Below, one piece after another: positions 17,994-27,361 of a stretch of DNA of 64,000 bases; positions within the stretch are counted from its first letter, which is position 1, and every line of letters starts with the position of its first letter. The position numbers and the translations under genes were made by a program. Location: assembly GCF_021390435.2 (NCBI RefSeq), contig NZ_JAJVCN010000002.1, positions 2,480,001 through 2,544,000 on the forward strand, written 5' to 3'. Source of the stretch: Kibdelosporangium philippinense (lineage in GTDB: Bacteria > Actinomycetota > Actinomycetes > Mycobacteriales > Pseudonocardiaceae). The notes below the pieces were generated by a model. That model ran no database searches, was not told where the DNA came from, and was given only the letters and a program-made list of their open reading frames with translations.

Positions 17994-18695
17994 AGTAGTC
18001 GACCAACGCCCCGTGCCACCTGGGCAGAGCGAACTCGCGTACTTTGGCGCGGTGCTCGACCAGTTTGATCTCCACGGTGTGGCGGTCACCGCGGACGCCC
18101 TGCACACCACCCGCGACAACGCTCGGTATCTCACCGATCGTGGCGGGCATTACCTGTTCACGGTCAAACGCAATCAGCATCGACTGCACACTGTCCTGAC
18201 TGGATTGTCCTGGACGAATGCCAGCATCCGCACCGCCACAGAAACGGGGCACGGCCGGATCGAGTAGCGCACCATCCAGGTCCTGACCACGCCCCACGGC
18301 GTCGCGTTTCCCGAAGCGGCACAGGTTTTCCGGATCACCCGTACCCGCACACCCCGCCACGGCAGCCGGACCCAGACCGAGACCTGGGTCGGGCTGACCA
18401 GCCTGGCCACCTACCACGCCACCGCGGCCCAGATCGCTGAACTGCTACGCGGCCATTGGCACATCGAAAACCGGCTGCACTGGGTCCGCGATGTCACCTA
18501 CCGCGAAGACCACTCCCGGCTACGCACCGGCACCACACCCCGCGCCACGGCCAGCCTGCGCAACCTCGCCATCATCGCCCACCGCATCACCGGCGTCACC
18601 AACATCGCCCAAGCCCTACGCGCCATGCCCCGCGACATCACCCGGCCACTCGCCCTGCTCGGAATCCCCGCATCCACCAGCACAAACCGACTTTG
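17994..18695 (+). pseudogene. ISAs1-family transposase, C-terminal remnant
   Basis: Forward frame starting inside the gene: GVAVTADALHTTRDNARYL (catalytic Asp region), GGHYLFTVKRNQHRLH, and after an in-frame TAG at 18267 the Glu region HWHIENRLHWVRDVTYREDH. The last residues (LALLGIPAS) are a normal ending. The 5' part was removed by the IS630 insertion at 17990. Confidence 0.8.
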
Positions 18696-18699
18696 ACGA

Positions 18700-19389
18700 A
18701 CCCCTGCCCCCGCAACCACGTCCCGCCACACCGGGTAGTCCTCGTAGGCAAGGAACCGCAACGGCCCGGTCCCGTCCTCGACCTCACGCTCGGCGTTGAA
18801 CTGCACCCGCGCGGTGTCAGCACCGTCTTCTCCACCATGCGGAACGGCTGGGCCTCGATCAGCTCCTCGTGCATCGGCCACTTGACCCACGTGTCCAGCG
18901 CCGCGATGAACCTGTTCCATGTTGACGCGCGGACACCGTGAAGCCCTTCGTCCGCCGCCGAGCCCGCTTGTAGGCGCGCAGATCATCCTGGTCAGGATCC
19001 CAAATGGACCACCCGCCAACACAGGCTCCGCCGCGTAACGTTCCCGCGTCGGGGAAGTCTTGAGCGAAGGCGCGGCGCCCACGAGCCGCTTGGTGTACTC
19101 ATGCTCCGGGGAAGTGAGAATCTCCCGGCCCCGGACCGGTTTCCGCCACCTTCAGGTCGGACATCACCACGGTCAGGTTGCGCAGCCGGTACGTGTAGAC
19201 GATCGGGTTCTGTTGTTGGATCGCAGCGACCGCTTTGCTGTACAGATCGGCACGTTTGCTTCTTGATCTCGCTTCTGTCCACTGTCACTAAAGGTTGTTC
19301 CGTAACAAATGACCTAATCGGATGTCGCTCCCCTGCGGAGACTCCTACCCTGGCACCCGGACCGCCCATTGTCGCTGTTACACAGTAAA
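18700..19389 (-). pseudogene. decayed leftward coding sequence, family uncertain
   Basis: Codon-like pieces remain in changing frames: YSKAVAAIQQQNPIVYTYRL (about 19190-19260), WDPDQDDLRAYKRARRRT (about 18950-19005), RFIAALDTWVKWPMHEELIE (about 18850-18910) and DGTGPLRFLAYEDYPVWRDV (about 18720-18780). Together they look like one gene with several frameshifts. I cannot name the family. Confidence 0.35.
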
Positions 19390-19518
19390 ACAAACCGACA
19401 ATCCTCATGATCACACGACTGACAGTCGATTATGGACAGTCCACATGCTCCGGTGATTGGCAATAAGTTGTCAGGGCGTTCGAGGTTCTGTGCGAGTGAC
19501 CGTCACGTTTAATCGTAA

Positions 19519-19528
19519 TTAACGTTAA
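19519..19528. promoter_or_regulatory. palindrome in the promoter of the A-T-TE gene
   Basis: Perfect 10-bp palindrome TTAACGTTAA embedded in a near-palindromic AATTAACGTTAACT, 38 bases before the ATG at 19566, in an unusually AT-rich patch. It has the form of a repressor operator (TetR/MarR-like). No cognate regulator lies beside it. Confidence 0.4.
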
Positions 19529-19565
19529 CTCTAGTCACCGTGATCGAGCTGCCTAGGAACCGCTC

Positions 19566-22373
19566 ATGACTACCATCGATCCGTTGTCCGCACTGTCAGT
19601 GCGTGCCGACTGGGGCGAGATCGCCAACGTGGGGCAGTTACTCACAAGTGCGGCACGCGCACACCCGAGCCACGGAGTCCGGTGTTTGACTGCCGCAGCC
19701 GTGGAGTCCCCGGCGGACGCGCTCGATCTTTCATACCCAGAGCTGCTAGCCATGTCCCTGCGGCTGCTGGCTCGGTTGCGGGCGGAAGGTGTTCGGCCGG
19801 GCAAGGTGGTGGGGTTGCTGCTGGAGAGGCCCGAGGACTTCCTGCCAACATTGTGGGCGTGTCTCCTGGGCGGGCTGGTGGTATGCCCGCTGGTGCCGCT
19901 GCGGGGCGACACGCAGCGCTGGGCAGCGCAACTAGACCAGGTGAACAATCTGCTGGACGGACCGCTTGTGGTGACCACGCGGGCACTGCAGGCCGAGCTG
20001 CCGCCGGTTGGCGGCTTGGCCGTGGCCGTCCTCGAAGAGCTCGCTCGCGGCGCGGAGGCCCTCGACTCGGAACAGGTGGCCGTCCACCCGGCGCGGCCGG
20101 AGGATCTCGCCCTGCTGGTACTCACCTCCGGCTCAACGGGCAAGCCGAAGGCCGTCCGGCTGTCCCAAGGCAACCTGGTGGCGTCCATGCGCGCCAAAAT
20201 CAAGACACAGGGCGCATCAGCCGCCGACATCACGTTCAACTGGGTGTCCTACGACCACGTCGCCGCCTTGATCGAGGCGCATTTGCTGCCGCTGGCCACC
20301 GGTTCCACACAGCTGCACGTTCAACCCGACGTGATCCTGGACGACCCCGTCCGTTTCCTGCGGATCATCGACGCGTACCGGGTCACCATGACCTTCACCC
20401 CCAACTTCCTGCTGGGGCTGATCAACAAGGCGCTCGGCCACGAACCGGTTTCCCAGATGGATCTGTCGTGCTTGCGGCGGATCATCTCCGGCGGCGAGGC
20501 GAACCCGGTGGCCACCGGTGTGACCTTCCTCGACCTGCTCGCGCCGCACGGCCTGGCACGGTCCGCGCTGTGGCCGGCCTTCGGCATGACCGAGACCTGC
20601 GCCGGCAGCATTTACAACCGCGACTTCCCTGATGCCGACAAGGGCGCGGAGTTCGCCTCGGTCGGAACCCCGGTGCCGGGCTTGCGCATCCGAGTGGTCG
20701 ACGGCACTGGGACCTTGGTTCTAGACGGGCAGGCGGGCGAACTCCAGTTGTACGGGTCTATGGTGACCGACGGCTACCACAAGAACGCCGCCGCTACGGC
20801 GGACGCCCGCACACCTGACGGCTGGCTACGTACCGGTGATCTCGGCGTACTCCGCGACGGCCGGCTCACCCTTGTCGGCAGGAGTAAGGACAGCATCATC
20901 GTCAACGGTGTCAACTACTACAGCCACGATCTGGAGGCAGTGCTCACCGAGCTGGACGGGATCGAACGGTCCTACGTCGCGGCTTTCCCGATTCGGCCCG
21001 ACGGAAGCGACACCGAGCACCTCGCTTTGGCATTCGCCACCACCGTGCCGGACGACGACGAGGCCACGCTTCACCGCTTGCTCAACGCGGTCCGCAGCCG
21101 GGTGGCGCTGCACTGGGGATTCCAGCCCAGTGCGCTGTTGCCATTGCCGAAGGACGCATTCCCCAAGACCAGCCTCGGCAAAATCCAGCGAGCCACGATG
21201 CGACAGCGAGCCGAGGCGGGAGAATATGCGGTCCGGCAGGCGGAGATCGACGCGCTCATCAACCGCCAACTCGGGGGGTACGTCGCACCAGAGGGCGAGA
21301 CCGAGGCGGCGCTGACGGAGCTCTACGCCGACCTCTTCGCCGTCGGCCCAAACGGCATCAGCGCCACCGCCGGTTTCTTCGACCTCGGTGGCAGCTCGCT
21401 GGACACGCTTCGGTTGAAGCGGTCGGTTGCCGACCGGTTCGGTACCAACCTGCCGGTGTTGTCGATCCTGCGGGCGCCCAGCGTCCGAGAGCTGGCCCGG
21501 CTGCTGGACAACCGGCCGGGGCCGACCGGCGACGCCGCGTACGACCCGGTGGTGGCGTTGCAGACCATCGGGAAGAAGATCCCGTTATTCTGTGTGCATC
21601 CCGGCGTCGGCGAGGTCTTGGTCTTCGTCAACCTTGCCAAGTACTTGATCCACGAACGGCCCTTCTACGCACTGCGAGCCCGCGGCTTCAACCCGGGTGA
21701 GCGGCCGTTCGGCAGCTTCGAGGAGATGGTCCACACCTATGTCGACGCGATCCGCAAGGTCCAGCCACACGGGCCCTACGCGATCGCGGGCTACTCCTTC
21801 GGCGCCGCGGTGGCCTTCGAGATCGCCAAGCTGTTGGAGGCGGCGGGCGAGCGAGTGGACTTCCTCGGCAGCTTCAACCTGCCGCCGCACATCAAGTATC
21901 GCATGGTCGAGCTGGACTTCGTGGGGACCGCGGTCAATCTGGCGATGTTCCTCGAACTGATCACCAAGCAACAAGCCGAGGACTTGCACGTCCGGCTGAG
22001 GCCGCTGCCGCGTGCCCATCAGCTCGCCGCCCTCTTCGAACTCGCCCCTCCCGGCCGGGCGGCGGAGCTCGATCTGGACCTGTCGCGGTTCACCGCATGG
22101 GCCGAGTTGGCGGCCGGCCTGACCGCGCTGGGCGCGACGTATCAGCCCACCGGCACGGTGAAGTCGATCACGGTCTTCTACGCACACCCCTTGCACGGGC
22201 CCAAACAGGACTGGCTGGACAACGAATTGCGGCGCTGGGACGAGCACACCCGCGAACCGAACCGCTATGTCGAGGTGCCGGGCGAGCACTACACGCTCAT
22301 GGGGCCTCAACATGTCGACGTCCTCCAGACGGTCCTGCGCGCTGAGCTGGACCGGGCGCTTGGTGACGCGTGA
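19566..22373 (+). CDS. A-T-TE tridomain NRPS-like enzyme (RalA/atromentin-synthetase type)
   Basis: 935 residues with adenylation, thiolation and thioesterase domains and no condensation domain. Adenylation motifs: LVLTSGSTGKPKAV, FNWVSYDHVAALIEAH, AFGMTET, RTGDLG, GRSKDSIIVNG and PKTSLGKIQR (catalytic Lys). The carrier site is DLGGSSL, Ser611. The thioesterase nucleophile is Ser744 in GYSFG, with a late His in GEHYTLMG. Known enzymes of this architecture (fungal atromentin and terrequinone synthetases, RalA of Ralstonia, EchA of Streptomyces) activate aryl-pyruvates and dimerise them to quinones or furanones. The DHV-A4 motif resembles that group more than amino-acid-activating domains. Start ATG has AGGAA six bases upstream. 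An acyl or other aryl acid substrate is not excluded. Confidence 0.8.
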   Translation: MTTIDPLSALSVRADWGEIANVGQLLTSAARAHPSHGVRCLTAAAVESPADALDLSYPELLAMSLRLLARLRAEGVRPGKVVGLLLERPEDFLPTLWACLLGGLVVCPLVPLRGDTQRWAAQLDQVNNLLDGPLVVTTRALQAELPPVGGLAVAVLEELARGAEALDSEQVAVHPARPEDLALLVLTSGSTGKPKAVRLSQGNLVASMRAKIKTQGASAADITFNWVSYDHVAALIEAHLLPLATGSTQLHVQPDVILDDPVRFLRIIDAYRVTMTFTPNFLLGLINKALGHEPVSQMDLSCLRRIISGGEANPVATGVTFLDLLAPHGLARSALWPAFGMTETCAGSIYNRDFPDADKGAEFASVGTPVPGLRIRVVDGTGTLVLDGQAGELQLYGSMVTDGYHKNAAATADARTPDGWLRTGDLGVLRDGRLTLVGRSKDSIIVNGVNYYSHDLEAVLTELDGIERSYVAAFPIRPDGSDTEHLALAFATTVPDDDEATLHRLLNAVRSRVALHWGFQPSALLPLPKDAFPKTSLGKIQRATMRQRAEAGEYAVRQAEIDALINRQLGGYVAPEGETEAALTELYADLFAVGPNGISATAGFFDLGGSSLDTLRLKRSVADRFGTNLPVLSILRAPSVRELARLLDNRPGPTGDAAYDPVVALQTIGKKIPLFCVHPGVGEVLVFVNLAKYLIHERPFYALRARGFNPGERPFGSFEEMVHTYVDAIRKVQPHGPYAIAGYSFGAAVAFEIAKLLEAAGERVDFLGSFNLPPHIKYRMVELDFVGTAVNLAMFLELITKQQAEDLHVRLRPLPRAHQLAALFELAPPGRAAELDLDLSRFTAWAELAAGLTALGATYQPTGTVKSITVFYAHPLHGPKQDWLDNELRRWDEHTREPNRYVEVPGEHYTLMGPQHVDVLQTVLRAELDRALGDA

Positions 22374-22445
22374 TTGACCTCGACAAGCGTTGCGGTACGC
22401 CCCTTCCCGACCTCTAAACTTACCCACTCGCATTTTGGAGAAGTT

Positions 22446-23465
22446 GTGACCACTCAGGACCTACCCGTTGCCCGCGCCGAGATGTTCGACTTGCTCAGTG
22501 GGTTCTGGTTGGCGATGTCCATCCACGCGGCCGCGGAACTGGGCCTCGCCGACTACCTCGCGGCCGGTCCGCGGCTGGTGACCGAACTGGCTGTCGCCAC
22601 AGGGACGCACGAGCAGACGCTCTATCGGCTGCTCCGGTTGCTTGCCGCCTCAGGGGTATTCGAGGAGTCCGCACCACGGACGTTCCGTACCACACCGCTG
22701 GCCAATGCGCTGCGTTCGGACATCCCTGGCTCGCTACGGCCCTACGTCCGGCTCCAGCTCGGTAACCACTATCAGGCGTGGAGCCAGCACATACACACCA
22801 TCCAGACCGGCGAGCCAGCCTTCGAGAAGGCGATGGGCGTCCCGGTCTGGCAGTGGTACCGCGACAACCCGGACGCCAGCGATATTCTCGGCGAGGCGAT
22901 GTCCGGGATGTCCGAGATGATGATCGCCGACGCGCTCGCCGCGTACGACTTCGGCCCATACAAGACGGTGGTCGACGTCGGTGGCGGTGAGGGCGCGCTG
23001 GTGAGCGCGATCTTGGCCGCTAACCCAGGAGCCAGTGGCATCCTCTTCGACCAGCCTCATGTTGTCGCCCGAGCCCACGACCGCATTGCGGCCGCCGGCG
23101 TGGCCGACCGCTGCCAAGCCGTGGGCGGAGACTTCTTCCAGTCCGTGCCCAGCGGGGGTGACCTTTACACCCTCAAGTGGGTCATTCACGACTGGAGCGA
23201 CGACAAGTGCGTGGAGATCCTCAGCACGGTCCGCAAGGCAATGGCCGACGACGCGACCCTGCTCATCATCGACACCGTCATCCCGCCCGGAAACGAGCCG
23301 TCGCACAGCAAGCTTATCGACATGGAAATGCTCATCCTCAACGGCGGTCAGGAACGAACCAAGGAGGAGTTCGAGACCGTCCTCAACGCGGCGGGCTTCA
23401 ACCTGACCCAGATCCTGCCCACGCAGTCATTCAGCAGCCTGATCGAGGCGAGCCCGGCTCGCTGA
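22446..23465 (+). CDS. SAM-dependent O-methyltransferase
   Basis: About 339 residues from GTG 22446, which follows GGAG at five bases. The longer frame to 22374 lacks a site. N-terminal dimerisation domain (FWLAMSIHAAAELGLADYL), then the Rossmann fold with VVDVGGGEGALVSAIL, and the catalytic histidine in LKWVIHDWSDD. These are features of caffeate/hydroxyneurosporene-type methyltransferases acting on phenolic or enolic hydroxyls. It lies 72 bases after the A-T-TE gene on the same strand, so it probably methylates that product. A hairpin terminator follows at 23484. Confidence 0.85.
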   Translation: MTTQDLPVARAEMFDLLSGFWLAMSIHAAAELGLADYLAAGPRLVTELAVATGTHEQTLYRLLRLLAASGVFEESAPRTFRTTPLANALRSDIPGSLRPYVRLQLGNHYQAWSQHIHTIQTGEPAFEKAMGVPVWQWYRDNPDASDILGEAMSGMSEMMIADALAAYDFGPYKTVVDVGGGEGALVSAILAANPGASGILFDQPHVVARAHDRIAAAGVADRCQAVGGDFFQSVPSGGDLYTLKWVIHDWSDDKCVEILSTVRKAMADDATLLIIDTVIPPGNEPSHSKLIDMEMLILNGGQERTKEEFETVLNAAGFNLTQILPTQSFSSLIEASPAR

Positions 23466-23483
23466 CACGCCGGGCGTCGCAAC

Positions 23484-23513
23484 CGGTCCAACCCGATCAT
23501 CCAGGTTGGACCG
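23484..23513 (+). terminator. hairpin ending the A-T-TE/methyltransferase operon
   Basis: Perfect 10-bp stem CGGTCCAACC/GGTTGGACCG with a 10-base loop, 18 bases after the methyltransferase stop. Confidence 0.7.
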
Positions 23514-23774
23514 TCTAATCCGGACGCTGCTCCGCGGGCTTTTGCCGTGAAGACCACGCGAGTTCATGGGGTCGTCGCAACACCGGTTGTGATCGGAGGT
23601 TGTGATGGCGAATCGGCCTTGGAGCCGGTCACGAGCATCGTCGCCGAGACTCGAGGATCGCCGATCTGCTGCATGCTGCCGTGGACGTGGTGGCTTTGGA
23701 GGTGATCACTCTACACTTCTTATCCCTTTATAGGTCGTAACAATATTGATCTTGGAATAGGTTGAGCATCGTGG
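23514..23774. other. no gene seen
   Basis: Between the terminator and an IS5-type transposase. Only short frames. The AT-rich part at 23706-23760 probably contains the left end of the IS and its promoter. Confidence 0.3.
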
Positions 23775-24209
23775 TTGTTGATCATGTTCGTGAGGAGGGG
23801 ACAGCAGCCGCCGTGGATCGTGTCTGACGAGTTGTGGGCACGGGTGGAGCCGTTGTTGCCGGTGGTTGTGCCCCGGCGCAGGGACCGTCCTGGTCGGCCT
23901 CGGCTGGATGACCGCAAGGCGTTGTGCGGCATTCTGTTCGTGCTCTACACCGGGATTCCGTGGGAGTTTCTGCCTCAGGAGCTGGGGTTCGGGTCGGGTA
24001 TGACCTGCTGGCGGCGGCTTCGTGACTGGAACGAGGCCGGGGTCTGGCAGCGGCTGCACGAGTCGCTGTTGGCCGAGTTGAACGCCGCTGGTCAGCTGGA
24101 CTGGTCGAGGGCGGTGATCGACGGCTCGCATGTGCGGGCGATGAAGGGCGGCCCAAAACTGGACCGAGTCCGGTCGATCGTGCCCGAACCGGCTCGAAAC
24201 ATCACCTGA
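23775..24209 (+). CDS. IS5-type transposase, first frame
   Basis: About 125 meaningful residues: the DUF4096-type DNA-binding part (PPWIVSDELWARVEPLLP, GRPRLDDRKALCGILFVL, IPWEFLPQELGFGSGMTCWR) and the first catalytic Asp in AVIDGSHVRAMKGG. Codons after 24150 are out of the family frame. Confidence 0.8.
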   Translation: MLIMFVRRGQQPPWIVSDELWARVEPLLPVVVPRRRDRPGRPRLDDRKALCGILFVLYTGIPWEFLPQELGFGSGMTCWRRLRDWNEAGVWQRLHESLLAELNAAGQLDWSRAVIDGSHVRAMKGGPKLDRVRSIVPEPARNIT

Positions 24210-24238
24210 TCACTGAAGGGCACGGTATCCCGCTGCAG

Positions 24239-24619
24239 GTGTCGCTGACCGGTGGCAACCGCAACGACGTCACCCAACTCATGCCCCTGATCCAGGCCCT
24301 CCCGCCGGTACGGGGTCGCCGTGGTCGGCCGCGGCGACGACCGGACACGGTGTTCGCCGACCGTGCCTATGACCACGATAAGTACCGCAAGCAGGTCCAG
24401 GCGCTCGATATCACGCCGATCATCGCTCGTCGGGGCACCGCGCACGGCTCCGGGCTGGGCAAGTATCGGTGGGTCGTAGAGCAGACGTTCGCGCTGTTGC
24501 ACTGGTTCCGACGACTACGCATCCGCTGGGAAATCCGCGACGACATCCACGAGGCGTTCCTGCGCCTGGGGTGCGCCGTCATCTGCTTCCGCCGACTGGC
24601 CAACCTGCAACTCTGTTAG
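24239..24619 (+). CDS. IS5-type transposase, catalytic second frame
   Basis: Carries SLTGGNRNDVTQLMPLI, the second Asp in DTVFADRAYDHDKYR and the Glu region YRWVVEQTFALLHWFRRLRI, then RLGCAVICFRRL. It is translated only as a frameshift fusion with the upstream frame. Confidence 0.8.
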   Translation: MSLTGGNRNDVTQLMPLIQALPPVRGRRGRPRRRPDTVFADRAYDHDKYRKQVQALDITPIIARRGTAHGSGLGKYRWVVEQTFALLHWFRRLRIRWEIRDDIHEAFLRLGCAVICFRRLANLQLC

Positions 24620-24943
24620 GAGTTGTAGTGAGGCGTCGCCTCGGACCGCCGAGGTAGGTGGCTGAGCTGGGCTTCCGCGACCAGCTTGATTTTGGCCAAG
24701 CTCACGCAAGGACCTGCGGTCATGATCGGCAGACCGCCACCACCCGCTGCGCCGAAGTCCGATCATCCGTGATGACCGGCCGTGCCACTCCAAAGTGGCT
24801 GGTCAGACAACGAGTCTGTAGATATGGAGCGGGCACACTCGACGCTATGCCGCCGAAAAACTTGATTCAAATGTCGAAGTTCAAGGGGCCTAGTTGATCT
24901 AAGGTGACATCAGCTCGAACCTGGCGGATCTGGGCTGGTTGCG
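24620..24943. other. no gene seen
   Basis: Right flank of the IS5 element up to the group II intron start. No supported coding frame or repeat. Confidence 0.3.
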
Positions 24944-25650
24944 GTGCGTGCTCGTCTTGTGCCAGGGCGGGCAACTTCTGGATGGTGGTTTCCAGACCAT
25001 TTAGAAGGCCACGGTGAAAGTCTGCGGCGTAGCCGTGGCGAGGCCGCGGGGGTATAGCCGGGTGCCTACTCCGACGATCGATCAGTCAGTGAACACGGGA
25101 ACCTCCCCGGTTTTGCCCGTCGCCCGGGCCACCAGCGTGGGCGATTTGGGCTGGGCACACCGTCTGCCGATCAGACCGTGGAGGGGCGGAGCCGCCGTAG
25201 TACTCCGAGCCGGGGAAAGCCCGTGCACACGGGGAAGTTGCGCCGTCTAACTCGGCGTTGGATCACTCTCGCAGAGGGTAGAGGTTCGGAAGGAGGAAGC
25301 CTCTGGGTCACCCGCCTTACCTGGACGGGAAACCGCGAGGGGACAACAGCATGGCGGGAAAGCGTGGAGCGTTGTGAAGGCGTTGATGGTGCTGCCGCGC
25401 AAGGCCCGTGTGATATGGCGAAGACCGGATTGTTTGAAGCCCAGTTCCCAGGGATGGAAATGTGCATCCTCTGACATACAACGCCCGGAGCGGAGCCACC
25501 AGTATCAGGCGAATCCCCTTTGCTTCGCCCCAACCCTTCCGGCTGGTGGACGGTGAGCAACGAGCTCACTCAAGGGAACGGACAGGCCGCCTACGTCACG
25601 CTCGATACGTCCAGCGCAAGAGGAATTCGGGATCGCCTACGGGGCGCGAG
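24944..25650 (+). ncRNA. group II intron, 5' part only
   Basis: The sequence begins with GTGCG, the bacterial group II intron 5' consensus. It continues with stretches typical of domain I, including a GTGAAAGTCTGCGGCGTAGC run and a paired GAACACGGGAACC region. About 240 bases in it has GGAGCCGCCGTAGTACTCCG followed by GCCGGGGAAAGCCCG and CACACGGGGAAG, which are hallmarks of the intron around the reverse-transcriptase leader. The likely maturase start (GTG 25553, SNELTQGNGQAAYVTLD) is cut after 33 codons by the IS1380 end at 25651. No reverse-transcriptase core and no recognisable domain V/VI follow the IS. Cannot splice alone. Confidence 0.55.
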
Positions 25651-27324
25651 CCCTAGCCCAGGTGTTTCACGCGGATAGCCGCGACACGAGCCGTAGATAG
25701 AACGAAGTGCCTGCCCTGTAAGGGAAACTGGGACTTGTCTAGGGTCCAGGTTCTCGAACGGGAAGGCACTTCGCGGATGAAGCGTATCGAACGGTCCCGC
25801 CGGGTCAAGGTCAGCGCGGACGGTACGGGTGTCGTGTCGCATGCCGGGGTCGGAATGCTGCGGGAACTGGCCTGGGATACCGGGCTGGTGAGCGGGATCA
25901 GCACTGCGCTGGCCGACACCTATGCCGGACGGTGGCAGCACGCGCCAGGCCGGGTGTTCACCGACCTGGCGGTCGCGATCGCAGATGGCGGCGACTGTGT
26001 CTCCCACATCGAGGTGTTCGGCGACCGGCACGAGGTATGCGGGCCGGTCGCGTCGATGCCGACCACCTGGCGGATGCTGGACCGCGTTGACCCGGCCCAT
26101 CTGTCCAGGGTGCGTGCCGCGCGGGCAGCGGCACGGGAACGGGCCTGGGCCGCCGGCGCCACCCCGGACCTGACACAGCTGCTGCGGATCGATTTCGACG
26201 CCACAGTCACGATCTCGCACGCGGAGACCAAGCAAAACGCGGCGAAAACCTGGAAACGCACGTTCGGGTTTCACCCGTTGCTGGCGTTTCTGGACCGCCC
26301 GGAGGTCTCCGGCGGCGAGGCCCTGGCCGGGTTGCTGCGTCCGGGCAACGCGGGCAGCAACACCGCCGCCGATCATGTCACCGTGCTGGAGCAGGCGTTG
26401 GCCGCCCTGCCCGAGCACGCCCGGCCTCGGCCGGGTGACCCGGACACGGTGCGGGTGGTGGCCCGCTCGGACTCCGCCGGCGCCACCCACGCCTTCGCGA
26501 CGGCGTGCCGGGATCGTGGGGTGTGGTTCTCCTTCGGGTTCCCCGTGGACGCCCGCATCCAGGCCATCGTGGATGAGGTGCCCGACCAGTGCTGGCAATC
26601 CGCGATCGAGTCGGATGGCGGGATCCGGGACGGCGCCTGGGTCGCCGAGGTCACCGGCCTGCTGGACCTGACAGCCTGGCCGGAAGGCTCCCGGGTGCTG
26701 CTGCGCGCCGAACGTCCCCATCCCGGTGCGCAGTTGCGGTTCACCGACGTCGACGGGCACCGGATCACCGCGTTCATCACCGACATTCCCGAGCGGGTGA
26801 TCCCCGGTCAGAACGCCGGGCTGGAGCTTGACCACCGCCAGCACGCCCGGGTCGAAGACCGCATCCGGGAAGGCAAAGCCGCCGGGCTGCGTAACCTTCC
26901 CTGCCGGGGGTGGGATGAGAACGTCGCCTGGCTGGAAACCCTGCTGGCAGCCACGGATCTGGTGTGCTGGGCCAAACTGCTCGGGTTCACCGGCACACCG
27001 GAGTTGGCGCATGCCGAGATCGCCACCTTCCGCAATCTGGTGTTGCACGTGGCCGCCCGCATCACCCGCAGCGCCCGGCAGGTCCGCCTCCGTATCGACC
27101 GGACCTGGAAATACGCCGATGCCATCGCCGAGGCGTGGTTGAGGATCCGTGCCGCGTTCACCTGACCCGTCCACCCTGTCCCGACGACCCGAAAGACCCC
27201 GGAGCGGCCGACACGACAGCAGGTCGGCGGCATGCTCGCGCCTATCTCTCGAATCGCTCGCCGCGAGATCAACCAGACTCAACACAAGATCATCCCGGGA
27301 TCACATGAAACACCTGGGTTAGGG
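25651..27324 (+). mobile_element. IS1380-family element, complete
   Basis: About 1674 bp bounded by inverted repeats CCCTAGCCCAGGTGTTTCA (25651-25669) and its complement with one mismatch at 27306-27324. The flanks do not share an obvious 4-5 bp duplication, which suggests a deletion next to the element after insertion. It interrupts the group II intron. Confidence 0.85.
25777..27165 (+). CDS. IS1380-family transposase
   Basis: About 462 residues from ATG 25777 (an in-frame upstream start at 25735 is less likely). The DDE core includes LLRIDFDATVTISHAETK, the glycine-rich RPGNAGSNTAADHV, VVARSDSAGATHAFATAC, and the late Glu region LDHRQHARVEDRIREGK. Intact and full length, so the element may be active. 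A decayed relative is at 15060-16017. Confidence 0.9.
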   Translation: MKRIERSRRVKVSADGTGVVSHAGVGMLRELAWDTGLVSGISTALADTYAGRWQHAPGRVFTDLAVAIADGGDCVSHIEVFGDRHEVCGPVASMPTTWRMLDRVDPAHLSRVRAARAAARERAWAAGATPDLTQLLRIDFDATVTISHAETKQNAAKTWKRTFGFHPLLAFLDRPEVSGGEALAGLLRPGNAGSNTAADHVTVLEQALAALPEHARPRPGDPDTVRVVARSDSAGATHAFATACRDRGVWFSFGFPVDARIQAIVDEVPDQCWQSAIESDGGIRDGAWVAEVTGLLDLTAWPEGSRVLLRAERPHPGAQLRFTDVDGHRITAFITDIPERVIPGQNAGLELDHRQHARVEDRIREGKAAGLRNLPCRGWDENVAWLETLLAATDLVCWAKLLGFTGTPELAHAEIATFRNLVLHVAARITRSARQVRLRIDRTWKYADAIAEAWLRIRAAFT

Positions 27325-27361
27325 GTGTCAAGCGTAACGACCTCACCCTACGAAGGACCCT

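Larger units (their letters stand above)
23775..24619 (+). mobile_element. IS5-family (IS427-like) element, transposase in two frames
   Basis: Two frames (23775-24209 and 24239-24619) together make a full IS5-type transposase. The shift lies at the slippery CCCAAAAC near 24150: the second frame read back from 24239 continues as KTGPSPVDRARTGSKHHLI, which is the family sequence. Terminal inverted repeats were not identified by eye, so the limits given are those of the coding part. Confidence 0.75.

Noticed and set aside
18498..19082. Reverse ORF of 194 codons as a single intact gene
   Set aside because: Gene-like pieces switch frame several times and part of the ORF is antisense to the ISAs1 remnant, so it is recorded as decayed sequence only.
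25591..27285. Long reverse-strand open frame of 564 codons
   Set aside because: It is antisense to the intact IS1380 transposase and has no domain; high-GC third-position bias produces such shadows.
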